From Tenacibaculum sp. M341 (GTDB taxonomy: Bacteria; Bacteroidota; Bacteroidia; Flavobacteriales; Flavobacteriaceae), in contig NZ_SJXJ01000007.1 in NCBI RefSeq assembly GCF_004337695.1, positions 210,148 to 270,063 of the forward strand: a DNA stretch of 59,916 nucleotides, written 5' to 3'. The position numbers and the translations under genes are program-made. This document shows, piece by piece, positions 34,817 to 44,700 of this stretch; position 1 is the stretch's first letter, and every line of letters begins with the position of its first letter. The notes under the pieces are model-generated. The model did not search any database, was not told the origin of the DNA, and saw only the letters and a list, made by a program, of their open reading frames with translations.

Positions 34817-35506
34817 ATGTTTGAGAGTACAACTAATATGAAAGACGATAGAATCGACGAAATTGGAGATAATCATATAGCTACATCTGCATCAACACCA
34901 TTGCGCGCTGATGCTTTTGATATTACCAATGAAGAAAAAATTGAAAGAATTCAGGAAAGTGTAAAGGATATTCTAATAACACTTGGAATGGATTTAACTG
35001 ATGATAGTTTACGTGGAACGCCAAAGCGTGTTGCAAAAGCTTTTGTTAATGAGCTTTTCATGGGATTAGATCCTAAAAATATGCCTAAAGCATCAACATT
35101 TGACAATAAGTATAATTATGGTGAAATGTTGGTTGAGAAGAATATAGTCGTATATTCTACTTGTGAGCATCATTTATTACCAATAGTTGGTCGTGCTCAT
35201 GTAGCATATATATCTAACGGAAAAGTAATAGGTTTATCTAAAATGAACCGAATTGTAGAGTATTTTGCTAAAAGACCACAGGTACAAGAGCGTTTAACTA
35301 TGCAAATAGTTCAATCAATGCAAGAAGCATTAGGTACAGAAGATGTTGCATGTGTAATTGATGCAAAGCACTTGTGTGTAAACTCAAGAGGTATTAAAGA
35401 TATTGAGAGTTCTACGGTTACTGCTGAATTTGGTGGTAAGTTTAAAGATAAAGAAACGAAAAGAGAATTTTTAGATTACTTAAAAATGGATACTAATTTT
35501 AAGTAA
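34817..35506 (+). CDS. folE: GTP cyclohydrolase I
   Basis: First step of tetrahydrofolate (and pterin) synthesis: GTP to 7,8-dihydroneopterin triphosphate. The zinc ligands Cys116, His119 (STCEHHLLP) and Cys187 (HLCVNSRGI) have the same spacing as Cys110, His113 and Cys181 of the E. coli enzyme. Also TPKRVAKAF, VIGLSKMNRIVEYFAKRPQV and QERLTMQI. 229 residues with a variable 35-residue N-terminus. An alternative ATG lies at 34838. It has its own terminator. Confidence 0.96.
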   Translation: MFESTTNMKDDRIDEIGDNHIATSASTPLRADAFDITNEEKIERIQESVKDILITLGMDLTDDSLRGTPKRVAKAFVNELFMGLDPKNMPKASTFDNKYNYGEMLVEKNIVVYSTCEHHLLPIVGRAHVAYISNGKVIGLSKMNRIVEYFAKRPQVQERLTMQIVQSMQEALGTEDVACVIDAKHLCVNSRGIKDIESSTVTAEFGGKFKDKETKREFLDYLKMDTNFK

Positions 35507-35529
35507 CCAATATAGTTTAATAATAATAT

Positions 35530-35559
35530 AAAAAACCATTGATAATCAATGGTTTTTTT
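35530..35559 (+). terminator. Terminator after folE
   Basis: Stem CCATTG / CAATGG (35536-35541 with 35547-35552), extended by A and T tracts, with loop ATAAT. Confidence 0.8.
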
Positions 35560-35625
35560 GTGCTATAATTTTAATATTTATAAAAAAATAATATTTTCGT
35601 AGCTGTTAACTTAAAAAATTTAATC

Positions 35626-36708
35626 ATGAAGAAGTTCAATACTTTTTTATTTGCTATGGCAATTTCATTTTCAACCTTATTAATCTCTTGTAGTGATGAT
35701 ACAACATCACCTCCAGTTGATAATGGAGAAACAATTGCCGACGAACAAAATGCTTCAGAGGATACAAATATTCCTTTAAATTTATTAGAAAGCGGAATGT
35801 CTATTCCTGGAGCGAACAAAATTACTGGTACGCCACCGTCTCCAAGTGGATCTTTAGATTTTACTTTAAACAAAACAGAAACGACAGGAATTCAAGGTAC
35901 AGGGTTTTCTATCAAATTCTCTTCGAATGATCAAATAGCAGGAGCTTATGTTCGTGTAAACGATGCAGATGGTAATCCAACTAGTAGTTATTTTGACATT
36001 CCAAGCTCAAGTTTTGGATTTAAATCAGGAAATAAAACAGCTTTATTTTCTAACAATACAAAAAATACTGTAGCTAAAGTACAAGTAGATGATCGTTCTA
36101 TAGATGTAAATTTCAATAGTACTATACCTGCAGGTAAGTTTTGCTATGAAATATGTCTTTACGATGAAAATAATAACATTAGTGTTATAGAAACAGTTTG
36201 TGTTGTTATTGAATCTTGGGGAGGAAATGCCGATTTAGTAGGAGAATGGGTATTAGATAGAGTAGAAGGAGAAGTTGGTGTTATTGAGCAAGTAGATTGT
36301 CAGAATGGAGATCAGATTGCGATTTCGGATTATAGTAAAGAAATTAATAGAGAAGTTACATTTTCTATGAGTCAAGATGGTACATATACTGATAGAATAG
36401 ACGATGAAATAGCTGAATTGGATTATGACGAAACAGTTGCAAATTGTGAGTTAGTGTATTATGATTCAGAAGTAAGAAGTGAAGAAAGAGATGGTAATTG
36501 GGCTTACGATGAAGATGATAATGAGTTATTAATAGCTGTTTTTAAGTTTAGAGATTTATTAGATGCAGGAAACAATCAAGAATTTGATTTAGGAGAAAGA
36601 ATTTTTGATGATTTAGTAGTAAAAGAAGTTACAGCTACTGAATTAGTAATTGAAGAAAGAGATCAATTTTTAAATGATGCTATTACTTATTATTTTAAAA
36701 GAAAGTAA
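35626..36708 (+). CDS. Two-domain lipoprotein with C-terminal lipocalin-like domain
   Basis: Lipoprotein signal with lipobox LLISC and an SDD-rich linker. Residues about 75-200 form a beta-sandwich-like part (YVRVNDADGNPTSSYFDIP, FCYEICLYDENNNISVIETV). From about 205, GEWVLDRVEGEVG, ISDYSKEINREVTFSMSQDG, GNWAYDEDDNELLIAVFKF and VIEERDQFLNDAITYYFKRK follow the strand order of the small lipocalin-like domains common in Bacteroidetes lipoproteins. Ligand unknown. Single gene between two terminators. Confidence 0.7.
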   Translation: MKKFNTFLFAMAISFSTLLISCSDDTTSPPVDNGETIADEQNASEDTNIPLNLLESGMSIPGANKITGTPPSPSGSLDFTLNKTETTGIQGTGFSIKFSSNDQIAGAYVRVNDADGNPTSSYFDIPSSSFGFKSGNKTALFSNNTKNTVAKVQVDDRSIDVNFNSTIPAGKFCYEICLYDENNNISVIETVCVVIESWGGNADLVGEWVLDRVEGEVGVIEQVDCQNGDQIAISDYSKEINREVTFSMSQDGTYTDRIDDEIAELDYDETVANCELVYYDSEVRSEERDGNWAYDEDDNELLIAVFKFRDLLDAGNNQEFDLGERIFDDLVVKEVTATELVIEERDQFLNDAITYYFKRK

Positions 36709-36745
36709 GTAAAGTACAAAGTCTCAATAAAGAGATAAGATAAAT

Positions 36746-36778
36746 AAAAAAGGTCGTTGAATTTCAACGACTTTTTTT
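36746..36778 (+). terminator. Terminator after the lipocalin-like lipoprotein gene
   Basis: Stem GTCGTTGA / TCAACGAC (36753-36760 with 36764-36771), loop ATT, with an A tract before and a T tract after. Confidence 0.85.
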
Positions 36779-36800
36779 AGTGTAAAATATATTTTGGCAT

Positions 36801-36808
36801 TACATTTG
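36801..36808 (+). promoter_or_regulatory. -7 element upstream of the cold shock gene
   Basis: TACATTTG matches TAnnTTTG, 52 bp before the ATG at 36861, leaving a short 5' leader as is usual for cold shock mRNAs. Confidence 0.4.
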
Positions 36809-36860
36809 TAATTAACAAACAGTTACTTGTAATAAAATAAGTAACGTATTAATTTTTTAT

Positions 36861-37052
36861 ATGAGTATAGGTACAGTAAAATTCTTCAACGATTCAAAAG
36901 GATTCGGATTTATTACAGAAGAAGGAACTAACAAAGAACATTTTGTACATGTTTCTGGTTTAATTGATGATATCAGAGAGAATGATAAAGTCGAATTTGA
37001 ACTTCAACAAGGAAAAAAAGGAATAAATGCAGTTAATGTGAGAGTATTATAA
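36861..37052 (+). CDS. Cold shock protein, CspA family
   Basis: A 63-residue OB-fold RNA/DNA-binding protein. RNP1 is KGFGFITEE and RNP2 is HFVHVSGLI; the beginning GTVKFFNDSKGFGFI and the end GKKGINAVNVRVL are canonical. It acts as an RNA chaperone in the cytoplasm. Complete single gene with its own promoter element and terminator. Confidence 0.95.
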   Translation: MSIGTVKFFNDSKGFGFITEEGTNKEHFVHVSGLIDDIRENDKVEFELQQGKKGINAVNVRVL

Positions 37053-37074
37053 AAGCATTAGATTTTTAGAAATT

Positions 37075-37106
37075 AAAACCCCATCAAATCAATTTGATGG
37101 GGTTTT
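37075..37106. terminator. Bidirectional terminator between csp and DUF349 genes
   Basis: A near-perfect palindrome with arms AAAACCCCATCAAA and TTTGATGGGGTTTT (outer ends 37075 and 37106), between convergent genes. Confidence 0.85.
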
Positions 37107-37136
37107 ATATTTATATTATTACAATTAACTAAAAAA

Positions 37137-38984
37137 TTAGTAGTCTAATTTTTTAATATAATCTAGTTTTAATTGCCAGATATCAAGTTCATTTTTAAAT
37201 TCTTGGATTCCTTTACGAACGTTTTGAACTAAAGGATTATCCTCTGTAGCATTAGAAATAAAGCTTAAGTTATTTTCTAACTGTTGCATTTCTCTAACAG
37301 TTTCACTGATTTTCTTACGTATAAAGAATTGCTCACTATCTAGTTTTCTGAAGTCTTCTTGAGCTAAATAATTATCAATAACGTTTCTAAATTTCATCAT
37401 CTCTATTTCTTCACGACCTAGATTTAATTTCGTTAAATGTGCATCAACAACTTTATTAAATTTACCATCTAAATGACGAGCATTTCTAGGTAAAGAACCT
37501 AATTCTCTCCATTTAGCAATAGCATCTTGAATTTCTTCAATAGTTAAGCTATCATTTTCTTTAAATGACTCTATAAATTGTTTTTTACTAACAACCACAG
37601 CTTCCATCTCTTCACTCACACCATTTCTATGAGAATTTAATCTATCGAAATATCCATTACAAGCAGTTTTAAAGCGATTCCAAATTTCATCAGAAAACTT
37701 CCTAGGCACATGACCAATTTTTTTCCAATCAGATTGTATGCGCTTCATAGTATTAGTTGTAGTCTCCCAATCTTCACTGTTTTGAAGACTTTCAGCTAGT
37801 TCAACTAATTCCATTTTCTTTTTAAGATTCTCGGTTTGAGAAGATTTTTCTACTTTGTAAAAAGCATTTTTAGCACTATTAAATCGCTTAGTTGCTTCTT
37901 TTAATTTTTGCCATACACCCTCACTTTTATTGTAAGGAAGTTTTCCAGCATCAAAATATTCTTTTCTTAGAGCTTCTATCTCTCTAATACTTCTTTGCCA
38001 ATCTTTATGATTTTTATTACTAGAGAAATCATAATTACTGATTTTTTCAACAATAACTAATTTAGCTTCAATGATTTCTTGATGCTTAGATCTTACATCT
38101 CTGTAATAATCATGTCTTTTATCGTGTAATTTTTTGGTAGCTTCGCTAAATTTGTTCCATACATCTTCTCTAAACTCTCTACCAACAGGCCCTATTTCTT
38201 CTTTCCATAAACGATGTAATTCTTGTAACTCTTTAAAAGCTACATTCACATCATCAATGTTAATTAAAGCTTCAGCTCTTGTAATTAATTTTTGTTTTTC
38301 TTCTAAGTTATGTTTGAAGTCTAGCTCTCTAAAATCTTGATTTAAGTGTAATAAATCATAGAAACGCTCTACATGGTGATGATAAATTTTCCATGTATCA
38401 TTATATTTAGTTCTAGGTACGCCACCAATTGCTTTCCAACGTTCTTGAATTTTTTGAAATTCATTATACATTGTTTTTGGATCAGCATTTTCAATTAAAA
38501 GCTTCAATTCTTCAATTAAAGTATTTCTTTTTTCAAGATTATCTTTTAATTGATTTTCTAACTGAGAGTAATATGCATCTCTTTTGGTTTTATAGTCTTT
38601 CAACAATGCGTTGTATTCAGACTTTACAGGGCTTGAAAATTGGAAGTCAATAGAATTTCCTCCTTCAGCTAAAAACTGTTCTTTTTTTTCAGACAACAAT
38701 TTGCCAAATTTAATATTAAAAGAACTTTTAATACTATCTGCATTAGGCTTAATTAGTTGTATTGGATTGTTTTTAATTAATTTTTTTAATTCAGAAACAA
38801 GTTGTTCAAGTTCCATAGAAGCATAATCTAACATTGGTATTTTGTCTGCTTCTTCGGCTTTTTCAGAATTCTCAGCTACTACGTCTTCTATTTCATTTAC
38901 AGCAGTTTGAGTTTCTTCAGATACTTGATTTTCTAACGTATTTTTTACGTTTTCCTCTACATTGTTGTCGTTGTTTTCTAACAT
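37137..38984 (-). CDS. DUF349 repeat protein
   Basis: A 615-residue, highly charged helical protein with about five DUF349 repeats, each recognisable by a W-K-x-I-G-x-V-P-R/K core: RWKAIGGVPRTKYND, LWKEEIGPVGREFREDVWNK, EGVWQKLKEATKRFN, DWKKIGHVPRKFSDEIWNRF and KWRELGSLPRNARHL. The N-terminal 50 residues are acidic and probably disordered. No signal peptide. DUF349 proteins are cytoplasmic; E. coli YicC-like or ribosome/RNA links have been suggested for some but the role is not settled. Confidence 0.85.
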   Translation of the reverse strand: MLENNDNNVEENVKNTLENQVSEETQTAVNEIEDVVAENSEKAEEADKIPMLDYASMELEQLVSELKKLIKNNPIQLIKPNADSIKSSFNIKFGKLLSEKKEQFLAEGGNSIDFQFSSPVKSEYNALLKDYKTKRDAYYSQLENQLKDNLEKRNTLIEELKLLIENADPKTMYNEFQKIQERWKAIGGVPRTKYNDTWKIYHHHVERFYDLLHLNQDFRELDFKHNLEEKQKLITRAEALINIDDVNVAFKELQELHRLWKEEIGPVGREFREDVWNKFSEATKKLHDKRHDYYRDVRSKHQEIIEAKLVIVEKISNYDFSSNKNHKDWQRSIREIEALRKEYFDAGKLPYNKSEGVWQKLKEATKRFNSAKNAFYKVEKSSQTENLKKKMELVELAESLQNSEDWETTTNTMKRIQSDWKKIGHVPRKFSDEIWNRFKTACNGYFDRLNSHRNGVSEEMEAVVVSKKQFIESFKENDSLTIEEIQDAIAKWRELGSLPRNARHLDGKFNKVVDAHLTKLNLGREEIEMMKFRNVIDNYLAQEDFRKLDSEQFFIRKKISETVREMQQLENNLSFISNATEDNPLVQNVRKGIQEFKNELDIWQLKLDYIKKLDY

Positions 38985-39090
38985 ATTAATTATGTTTAAG
39001 TTCCGTTAATTCGTTTATAAAGATAATGAATATTGAATAATGATTCTTGCTATTACTGATTGATTTTAAACTTCATTCAAAAAAAAATCA

Positions 39091-39846
39091 TTATTGCCAT
39101 ATTTCCCAAGCTTTTTCAGCTTGGAGTTCTAACATTTCCAATCCGTTTTTTATAGCTGCACCTTGTTGTTTTCCCTTAGATAAAAATAGAGTTTCACTTG
39201 GGTTGTAAATAAGGTCGTATAACAAATGTTTGTTAGAAATAAATTCATAGGGAATATTAGGAGACTGATCTGTGTTAGGATGGGTTCCTAAAGGAGTACA
39301 ATTGATAAGAATGTTGTATTCTGTTATAATTTTTTCGTTCAAATCATTGTAGCTTAAAATAGTTTCACCATCACCGCTTCTAGAAACAAATTTATATTCA
39401 ATATTTAGTTTTTTTAAAGCATAGGCAATTGCTTTAGAAGCACCACCTGTTCCTAAAATTAAAGCTTTTTTATGATGTGTTTTTAACAATGGTTTTATAG
39501 AGTTTTTAAATCCATAAAAATCCGTGTTATATCCAATAAGTTTTCCCTTTTTAGTGAACTTAATAGTATTAACAGCACCTATTTGACGAGCTTTTTTGTC
39601 TACTTTATCTAAATATTGAAAAACAGTTTCTTTGTACGGAATTGTAACATTCATTCCTTTTAAAGAAGGTTCGTTTTCTTTTAAAACAGTTTTTAATTCA
39701 GAAATATCTTGAATATCAAAGTTTACATATTTATGATTTACAAGTTTTAGTAATTCAAATTTTTCTGAGAAATATCCTCTAGAGAAAGAATATGAAATAT
39801 TTTTCCCTAGGAGTCCAAATAAATAATTATTTTCTTCTGTTGCCAT
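39091..39846 (-). CDS. aroE: Shikimate dehydrogenase
   Basis: NADPH-dependent reduction of 3-dehydroshikimate, chorismate pathway. Substrate site SYSFSRGYFSEKF and NVTIPYKE (catalytic Lys), dinucleotide-binding motif LGTGGASKAIAYAL, RSGDG after it, INCTPLGTHPN and the C-terminal NGLEMLELQAEKAWEIW. I prefer the ATG at 39846 (MATEENNYLFGLLGK); an in-frame ATG at 39855 is possible. It overlaps the 3' end of the upstream DUF368 gene by 20 bp, so it is probably translated from the same mRNA. 251 residues, slightly short but complete. Confidence 0.93.
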   Translation of the reverse strand: MATEENNYLFGLLGKNISYSFSRGYFSEKFELLKLVNHKYVNFDIQDISELKTVLKENEPSLKGMNVTIPYKETVFQYLDKVDKKARQIGAVNTIKFTKKGKLIGYNTDFYGFKNSIKPLLKTHHKKALILGTGGASKAIAYALKKLNIEYKFVSRSGDGETILSYNDLNEKIITEYNILINCTPLGTHPNTDQSPNIPYEFISNKHLLYDLIYNPSETLFLSKGKQQGAAIKNGLEMLELQAEKAWEIWQ

Positions 39847-40834
39847 AATAGTCAATCACTAAAATTAAAACAATTCCTAATACAATAAAACCGATAGCTG
39901 TCCAGGTATCAATCTTTTCAATGTTTGGAATGAAACGTTCATAATTTTCGATTATTTTATTGCCTTTTTTGTCTAATAAAAAAGCTCCATTTTCAATTTT
40001 ATAGATAGTTTTTTTCCATGGCCAAACAATTCCTAAAGAACCACTAATAAAACCAATAATAATGGCATTTACTTGAGAATTCCATCTTTTTAAAACATAA
40101 CCTAAGCCATGAGATATTGAAACCAGTCCAAATGCTGAGCCTAATGTAAATACACTTATTATTTTAAGATATCTGATTTTTACAGTGTCTTTTAATACAG
40201 AAAAATCTCCTGACAGACAGCTTGTAATTACGCTACCTAAAACATTAACACTATCTACTAACAATAATACATAGTTTCCTAATAATATTAGAATAAAAGA
40301 ACCAGAAAGACCGGGTAATGTCATTCCAGAAACACCAATAATTCCGCATAAAAAGACAAACCATAGATTGTCATTTTCTCTAGCTGGAGTCATAAAGCTA
40401 ATCAAAAGACCAATAGTAATTCCTACAATTAAAGAAATTATGTTAGCGCTAGTCCATTTACCAAAATCTTTAGAAATATAATAAATAGAGCCTATGATCA
40501 TACCAAAAAACCAAGCCCATACATATAATTCGTAATGCTTTAAAAAGTAATCTAATAGTAGTGATACACTAAAATAACTACACATACTTCCTAGCATTAC
40601 GTATGCTAAAAAAGTAAAATTGGTGTATTTTAAAAAAGATGAAAATCTACCTTTTAAAAGTAGTTTTAAAGCTTTGCTATTAACTCTTTGGAAGGAAAAG
40701 ATCAGCTCTTCATAAAAGCCCATAACAAAAGCGACCATTCCTCCAGAAACGCCGGGTACTTTATTTGCACCACCCATTGCAATTCCTTTTAAGAATAATG
40801 TTACTTTTTGAGTAAATGTCTTTTCCTGATACAT
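39827..40834 (-). CDS. DUF368 family membrane protein, copy 2 (polyprenyl-phosphate transporter family)
   Basis: A multi-pass (about 8-9 helices) protein with the DUF368 signatures GIAMGGANKVPGVSGGMVAF near the N-terminus and GMTLPGLSGSFILILLGNY in the second half, a pseudo-repeat of G-x-S-G-S/G motifs. DUF368 proteins (PopT type) have been reported as undecaprenyl-phosphate translocases that recycle the lipid carrier for cell wall synthesis. 335 residues with a basic soluble segment of about 40 residues (LDKKGNKIIENYERFIP) before the last helix. It lies 11 bp after its tandem paralogue in coding order. Confidence 0.9.
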   Translation of the reverse strand: MYQEKTFTQKVTLFLKGIAMGGANKVPGVSGGMVAFVMGFYEELIFSFQRVNSKALKLLLKGRFSSFLKYTNFTFLAYVMLGSMCSYFSVSLLLDYFLKHYELYVWAWFFGMIIGSIYYISKDFGKWTSANIISLIVGITIGLLISFMTPARENDNLWFVFLCGIIGVSGMTLPGLSGSFILILLGNYVLLLVDSVNVLGSVITSCLSGDFSVLKDTVKIRYLKIISVFTLGSAFGLVSISHGLGYVLKRWNSQVNAIIIGFISGSLGIVWPWKKTIYKIENGAFLLDKKGNKIIENYERFIPNIEKIDTWTAIGFIVLGIVLILVIDYYGNRRK

Positions 40835-40845
40835 TTGAAAAAGGT

Positions 40846-41766
40846 TTATTTTTTTACTGCAAGTTTTTCTAAAAGTAAAATTAAAGCAAAGCCAACAATC
40901 ATTAGCAAAATAGCATACATTAAGTATGGTTCTCCTTCATATGAAAATGGAGATACTGATAATTCATTAAAAGGAACTTGCTCTCCATGAGAATTAGTTC
41001 TGTAACGTAAAACTTTTTTCCAAGGCCATATTTTGTTTAAAGAACCGATAATAAAACCAGTTAAAGTAGCTAAAGTGTAGTTTTTATAATTGGCAAATAA
41101 CCATTTTAAAATTCTTGAAAAAGATAACAATCCGAATAAAGAACCTAAAGCAACAGTGATAATAACAACAAAATTTCTATTACTTACGGCTGCTAAAATA
41201 GGTTTATAAGCTCCTAATAAAACTAAAATAAAAGATCCAGAAATTCCAGGTAAAATCATAGCACAAATAGCTATAGCTCCTGCTAAAAACAAAAATAAAT
41301 TAGATGAGTTTTCAGAAACTAAAGGAGGTAATGTTGTAATGATGTAAGCAAGCGTAGTAGCTATAAGTACAAGAAACATTGTGAGTATATTCCATTTGGT
41401 TATTTGTTTAGCAACATAAATAACACTTGCCAGTACTAAACCAAAGAAAAAAGACCAAAGTAAAATAGGATGTTTTACTAGTAACCATGAAATTACTTTA
41501 GCTAATGAAATAATACTGATAAAAATTCCAGAAAATAGTGCTAATAGAAAATTTCCATTTAGTTGTTCCCAAGCTTTTTTAAATCCGTCTTTTTTTAATG
41601 TTTTAAGTAAGCTAAGGTTTATATTACTTATGGATTGTAGTAGCTCTTCGTAAATTCCAGAAATAAAAGCAATGGTTCCACCAGATACTCCAGGAACCAC
41701 ATCTGCAGCTCCCATAGCCATTCCTTTTAAAGTTAGAATGACATAATTTTTACCAGTTCTTCTCAT
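40846..41766 (-). CDS. DUF368 family membrane protein, copy 1 (polyprenyl-phosphate transporter family)
   Basis: Tandem paralogue of the preceding family member, with the same motifs: GMAMGAADVVPGVSGGTIAF and CAMILPGISGSFILVLLGAY. 306 residues. Its start overlaps the tamB-like stop (ATGA at 41763-41766), so it is translationally coupled. In copy 1 the first motif has the common Asp-Val-Val-Pro, whereas copy 2 has Asn-Lys-Val-Pro, so the two may differ in substrate or regulation. Confidence 0.9.
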   Translation of the reverse strand: MRRTGKNYVILTLKGMAMGAADVVPGVSGGTIAFISGIYEELLQSISNINLSLLKTLKKDGFKKAWEQLNGNFLLALFSGIFISIISLAKVISWLLVKHPILLWSFFFGLVLASVIYVAKQITKWNILTMFLVLIATTLAYIITTLPPLVSENSSNLFLFLAGAIAICAMILPGISGSFILVLLGAYKPILAAVSNRNFVVIITVALGSLFGLLSFSRILKWLFANYKNYTLATLTGFIIGSLNKIWPWKKVLRYRTNSHGEQVPFNELSVSPFSYEGEPYLMYAILLMIVGFALILLLEKLAVKK

Positions 41767-44700
41767 TTTTTGATTTTAGTAGTGTCTTGTTGTTTGGCCT
41801 TAAAGTTAATTAACTTTCTTTTCTTTACAATAATACTATCTTTTTTTTCTTCTTTCTTCTTCTTTTTCTTTTTTAATCCTAATTTTTCTCCTAATTCAGA
41901 AAGCGTATTAAAATTAACTTGGTATGAGAGTCCTAGTCCTTGTGTATATCCTTCGTTGTCAATATCAAATTGAATGTCGTTAGGTTTGTTGAAGAAAGTA
42001 CCTCTTAACGTACCTTGTTCATTTAATAAAACTTCTACTTTAACTTCTCCAACCACACTTGTTTGTGTGTTGGCGCCTACAGGTACACCAACTTTACCAT
42101 TTACCAGCACACGGTCTGATATTTGAGTAGATACAGAAACATCTACTTGGTCATCTGTTGCGTTTTGAAGTTGTTCTACATTTGTTCTATCACCTTGTGT
42201 ATAACCTACACCTACTTTAAACTTACTTCCTTCTTTATTTATAACACTAGATAAAATATTAGAAGCCATTTGAGCTGCAGTTCCTGTTAAACCAACAGAA
42301 GCACTGTTACCAATAGTTTCTTCATTATAAAAAGTACCAAAAGCCATTAAAAAAGTAAAATGTTGCATTTTGGTGTTCAAGTCATTTTCATTTAATTGAA
42401 ATTCTAATTCAGACGCTACTGTTGAGTTGGCATTAGGTATTTTGATATCAAAATCTTGTTTAGAGTCAAATAAACCACCAGTGATTTTCGTGTATAAATC
42501 AATAGGTATTTTTCTAGTAGAATTAATATTATCTAATAATTGAGCAGGATTAGCCTTTGTTTGATACACTGCGGTTAAATCTAATTCAGCTTTTAACGGG
42601 TCACCACTCCAAGAAATGGTTCCTCCTTTTTGTACTTCAAAAGGTTTACTGATAATTCCACCATATTTAAAGTTGTAAAAACCATTATCTATGGTAATAC
42701 CACCATCCATGATAAATTTACCACGAGTATCTATTTCTATGTGAAGGTTTCCGTTTCCGCTACCTTTTAAATCACTACCAGAAACTTTGTCAATTACAAC
42801 CTGAGCAACTGCATCTTTGGTAACGGCTAAATCAAATTTTAAGTTTAAACCCTTTATTTTATCTATGGTGCGATCTTTAGTATCTTCTTGTTCCCCTGTT
42901 TTAAATCGAATTAATTTGTAATTGTTAACAGTAGTAACATCATTTAAAGGAATCACAAAAACAGTTCCAGGTTGTGTTCTTCCATTTACACCAATACTTA
43001 AATTACTGGTTAGTCCTCTAATTCTTGCGTTTCCTCTGATAAATCCTTTACCATAGTATGGAATTTCTTCTGCTTCTTTGGTATCTAAAACCAGTAGGTT
43101 AGGAGTGTCAATATCTAATTTTAAGTACCACTTCTGAAAATCTTCATGAGTTACACTACCATTTAAATAACCTCTCGTATCATATTTGGTATCTTGTAAT
43201 ACAGTACCTCCAAAGATGAACGATTGATTTTGCAATCTAATTCTTGTATTTTCAACAAGGTCAAAATCAATATTTAAGTAAGGAAAAGTTACCCCAGCAT
43301 CATCTAATTGTAGATATCCTTTAAAAATAGGGTTTAAAGCAGGGCCTTTTGCTGTAAACTCACCAGATAGTCTACCTCTTAAATTGTCTATAATGTCTTT
43401 GGCAAAGTCATTATAACCATTCAATTCATATTCTTTAAAGTTAACCTTTAAGTCAACTTGAGGGTTATCAGTAGAAAAATCTAATCCACCAACTATTTTA
43501 ACATTATCAAAGTTATAATCTCTCAAAGAAATATCTATATCATATTTCTTGTAAGAATTATCTCCATCTATTTTCATTTTTAAAACCCCTTGAGAGAAAT
43601 CATTTACAATAACATCATTTACGGTTAAGTTTGCTTTTGGGTCAATAATTCCATCTTTTTCTTTCAGAGAAACTTCTCCATTTAAAGTACCAGCAAGAGT
43701 AATATCATCCATGTCTGGTAAAAAACTAAGTAACGAAACATCAGTAAAATTAGCTTTTAAATCTTTTTCTGAATCGCCAATTACTTTACCTTCAAAAGCA
43801 ATTTTCTGATTTTCTGAAATCAATTCAAAAGGACTAAATTCGTAATGTTTTTCTTTTACATTGAAAGATACTTTATTGTTGTTATCTTTTTTAGGGTTGA
43901 TAATCCAATCAAAATCATTGTGATTAAATGTGGATTTTTGGAGTCCAACTACAGAACGTTTATCTTTATTAATAGTATAAAAGAAATTCAAATTGAAATC
44001 TTCAGTTTCTCTTTTACCACCTTTGAATGTCGATTTAAAAAACAATGTATCATTAACAGTACGATTCAGTAAATTCAAGTTTTTGATATCGTAATATTTT
44101 GTTTTAATTTTTTTTGTGGTTAAGTGTGTGTTGTAAAGTTTGTTTTTATTGTCAACTCTTAAAACAATTTCATCTAACACATTTTTATATGCATTTACAT
44201 AAGGAGAAGAAAAGGTAAGTTTTACAGCGTTTTTGTTCGAGTTTATTTTTCCTTTGATTCTGGTATCTTTTCCAATAGAAATTTCGGGTAAAAAAACTTC
44301 TACAATTTGATTGTGAATAGTAAAATCAAAATTTAAAAATTGATTTTTCTCAACCGGTATCGGTTGGTAGTTAGAATATACACTACCCAAAGCATTTTGA
44401 ACTACAGGAGATAAATCTTTAAAAATAAATTTACCTTCAAGCTTTCCATTTACAATATCTTTTGAGTTAACTTCAATAGTTTTAATACTATCTTTTACAG
44501 AAGAATTAATATTAAAATTGGTGAACTTGTAAGTTCTTTTTTCATTTTTATAAATGAAATTTTCAAAAGTTGCTTTACCAACAATATTATCTAAGTTATT
44601 ACCAACTACATCTAATTTTACAATACCTTTTATTTCAGAAATACTATCACGACTAAAAAAATGGGTTTTGTTTAAATCTAATTTATCAATGTTAGCGGTA

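Noticed and set aside
38134-38826. Plus-strand reading frames opposite the DUF349 gene
   Set aside because: They are antisense shadows of a well-supported minus-strand gene with repeated DUF349 motifs and have no independent start signals.
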